From Candidatus Rokuibacteriota bacterium (GTDB lineage: Bacteria > Methylomirabilota > Methylomirabilia > Rokubacteriales > CSP1-6), in assembly GCA_003220495.1 (NCBI GenBank), contig QHSP01000025.1, positions 1 through 64,000 on the forward strand: a DNA stretch of 64,000 nt, in the 5' to 3' direction. Position 1 is the first letter of the stretch; each line of letters opens with the position of its first letter. The notes under the pieces are model-generated. The model was not told the DNA's origin, made no database searches, and saw only the letters and a list, made by a program, of their open reading frames with translations. A program made the position numbers and the translations under genes. Positions 63,144 to 64,000 of the stretch are shown one piece after another.

Positions 63144-64000
63144 CCGGCGAGCCCGTCGTGTGTTGCAGGCGTAGCGGCGCGACGGTGAGCAGGAACTCCC
63201 AGCGGCGCCGCGCCGCGCACGCCTGCGCCAGCTCCTCGAGGTTGCCGTTGTCGATCAGCCAGAGCCCCATGCCGACGAGGCCCACGATGTGCACGACGTT
63301 GCCGAGCCCGGGATGGCTGAGCGGGCTCACGTCGTTGTGGGTGTCGGTGCCGAGCATCGCGATGTCGCGGGCGCGGAACCACGGCATGCAGGCCACGTGG
63401 GCGGCCGGCGAGCCGTCCCTGCCCGGATTGCGCGGCTCGCGGAGCCGGCGCGCGTAGTAGCCCGTCCGGATCAACAGGATGTCGCCGGCTTCGACTCGCA
63501 CGCCCTGCGCTTGCTCGGCGGCTTCGAGGTCCTCGGGCATGACGCCTTCGCCCGCCTCGAGCCAGCGTCCCTTGAGCGCGGCCACGTCGAGGAGGACGCC
63601 GCGGCTCACCACGCCGTCGCGAAGCAGGTCGACCGATTCGACCTGCGCGCCCTCGCGCGACGTGATGAGATTTGCGGAGCGTCCGTTGTACATCTTGCCC
63701 TGCCAGAAGTAGTGCGCCGGCGTGTCCACGTGGGTGATCGAGTACCCGTGGAAGACCATGCCGATGAACTCGGCGGCGCCCCGGCGCTGCAGGATGCGCT
63801 CGGACGAGTCGTGATCGCGCCCCTCGCCCGAGTCCACCATGAAGCGCACGGGCTGGATCGTGGTATCGGCGCTGATCTCGTTGGTCACGATCGGGCGCGC
63901 GCAGCTCACCGGCACGCCGTCCTGCACGAGCGCCGCGGCGCGCTTGCGCTTGGCGGGTGTGATCAGGTTCATCGTGCCGAGCTGGTCGTCGGCGCCCCAG
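63121..64000 (-). CDS. Cyclase family protein (kynurenine formamidase-like), 5' end beyond window
   Basis: The frame continues to the right edge of the window with WGADDQLGT before NLITPAKRKRAAALV, the normal N-terminal block of the cyclase/formamidase family, so the gene is cut by the window end. About 292 residues are visible. The metal motif is HVDTPAHYFWQGKMYNG, with GILLIRTGYY-like (DILLIRTGYYARR) and MLGTDTHNDV further on. Family members hydrolyse N-formylkynurenine, cyclic amides or similar bonds. The substrate is unknown. Confidence 0.9.
   Translation of the reverse strand, partial: WGADDQLGTMNLITPAKRKRAAALVQDGVPVSCARPIVTNEISADTTIQPVRFMVDSGEGRDHDSSERILQRRGAAEFIGMVFHGYSITHVDTPAHYFWQGKMYNGRSANLITSREGAQVESVDLLRDGVVSRGVLLDVAALKGRWLEAGEGVMPEDLEAAEQAQGVRVEAGDILLIRTGYYARRLREPRNPGRDGSPAAHVACMPWFRARDIAMLGTDTHNDVSPLSHPGLGNVVHIVGLVGMGLWLIDNGNLEELAQACAARRRWEFLLTVAPLRLQHTTGSPVNPIALF

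Overview
The window looks like chromosomal DNA from an uncultured, high-GC, Gram-negative soil or sediment bacterium. A Pup-proteasome block (prcB end, prcA, pafA) sits on the same contig as kdsB (lipopolysaccharide Kdo activation), bactofilins, cytochrome c lipoproteins and several LLM-class flavin oxidoreductases. That mix, together with many sugar ABC transporters and the GC-rich codon use, fits Candidatus Rokubacteria / Methylomirabilota (NC10-like). This assignment is inferred from gene content, not from a marker phylogeny. I see no phage, transposase, integron or CRISPR array.

Layout. 1-2365: proteasome and Pup ligase. 2605-3506: two bactofilins. 9650-3513 (minus): a coupled histidine-utilisation operon (hutU, an orphan peptide-type binding protein, an amidohydrolase, hutH). 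9998-11335 (minus): two members of an unrecognised Arg-rich 'DRR' domain family, one fused to an RsbT-like kinase; a third copy follows uvrA at 59153. 11769-15019: DMT transporter, LLM oxidoreductase, kdsB and a TPR protein. 15053-20454: TPR lipoprotein, radical SAM/HhH protein, MscS channel and an MFS transporter. 20584-32761: a large carbohydrate-type ABC region with three Tat-exported binding proteins (two of them recent tandem duplicates), three permease pairs and a single ATPase. 32897-40168: small secreted proteins, an FAH-family enzyme, apgM, mgtE, a methyltransferase, a hydrolase and a lipoprotein.

50900-40173 (minus): enoyl-CoA hydratase, then a tightly overlapped set of glycosyltransferase, two 6-pyruvoyl-tetrahydropterin-synthase-like proteins, folE and an SDR. 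This set has the enzyme classes needed for a glycosylated tetrahydropterin. It is followed by erpA, a moaD-moaE fusion, tilS, degP, an NtrC-type regulator and an M20 peptidase. 51037-52936: a DUF1989 protein, tRNA-Met, an extremely acidic small protein and a Urate_ox_N membrane protein. 56227-52992 (minus): Fur/PerR regulator, rubrerythrin, Fe-S oxidoreductase, DUF3501 protein and cytochrome c, apparently one oxidative-stress operon. 56345-64000: uvrA, the third DRR protein, and a thiolase-like / OB-fold / LLM set that is probably catabolic, ending in a partial cyclase-family gene.

Two start types recur. Some genes have TTGACA-like and TA-rich boxes separated by exactly 18 bases, followed by a Shine-Dalgarno leader. 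Others have only a TANNNT box 6-8 bases before ATG and no Shine-Dalgarno, which suggests leaderless transcripts. The most interesting systems are the candidate pterin-glycoside operon and the DRR-domain family with its RsbT fusion.
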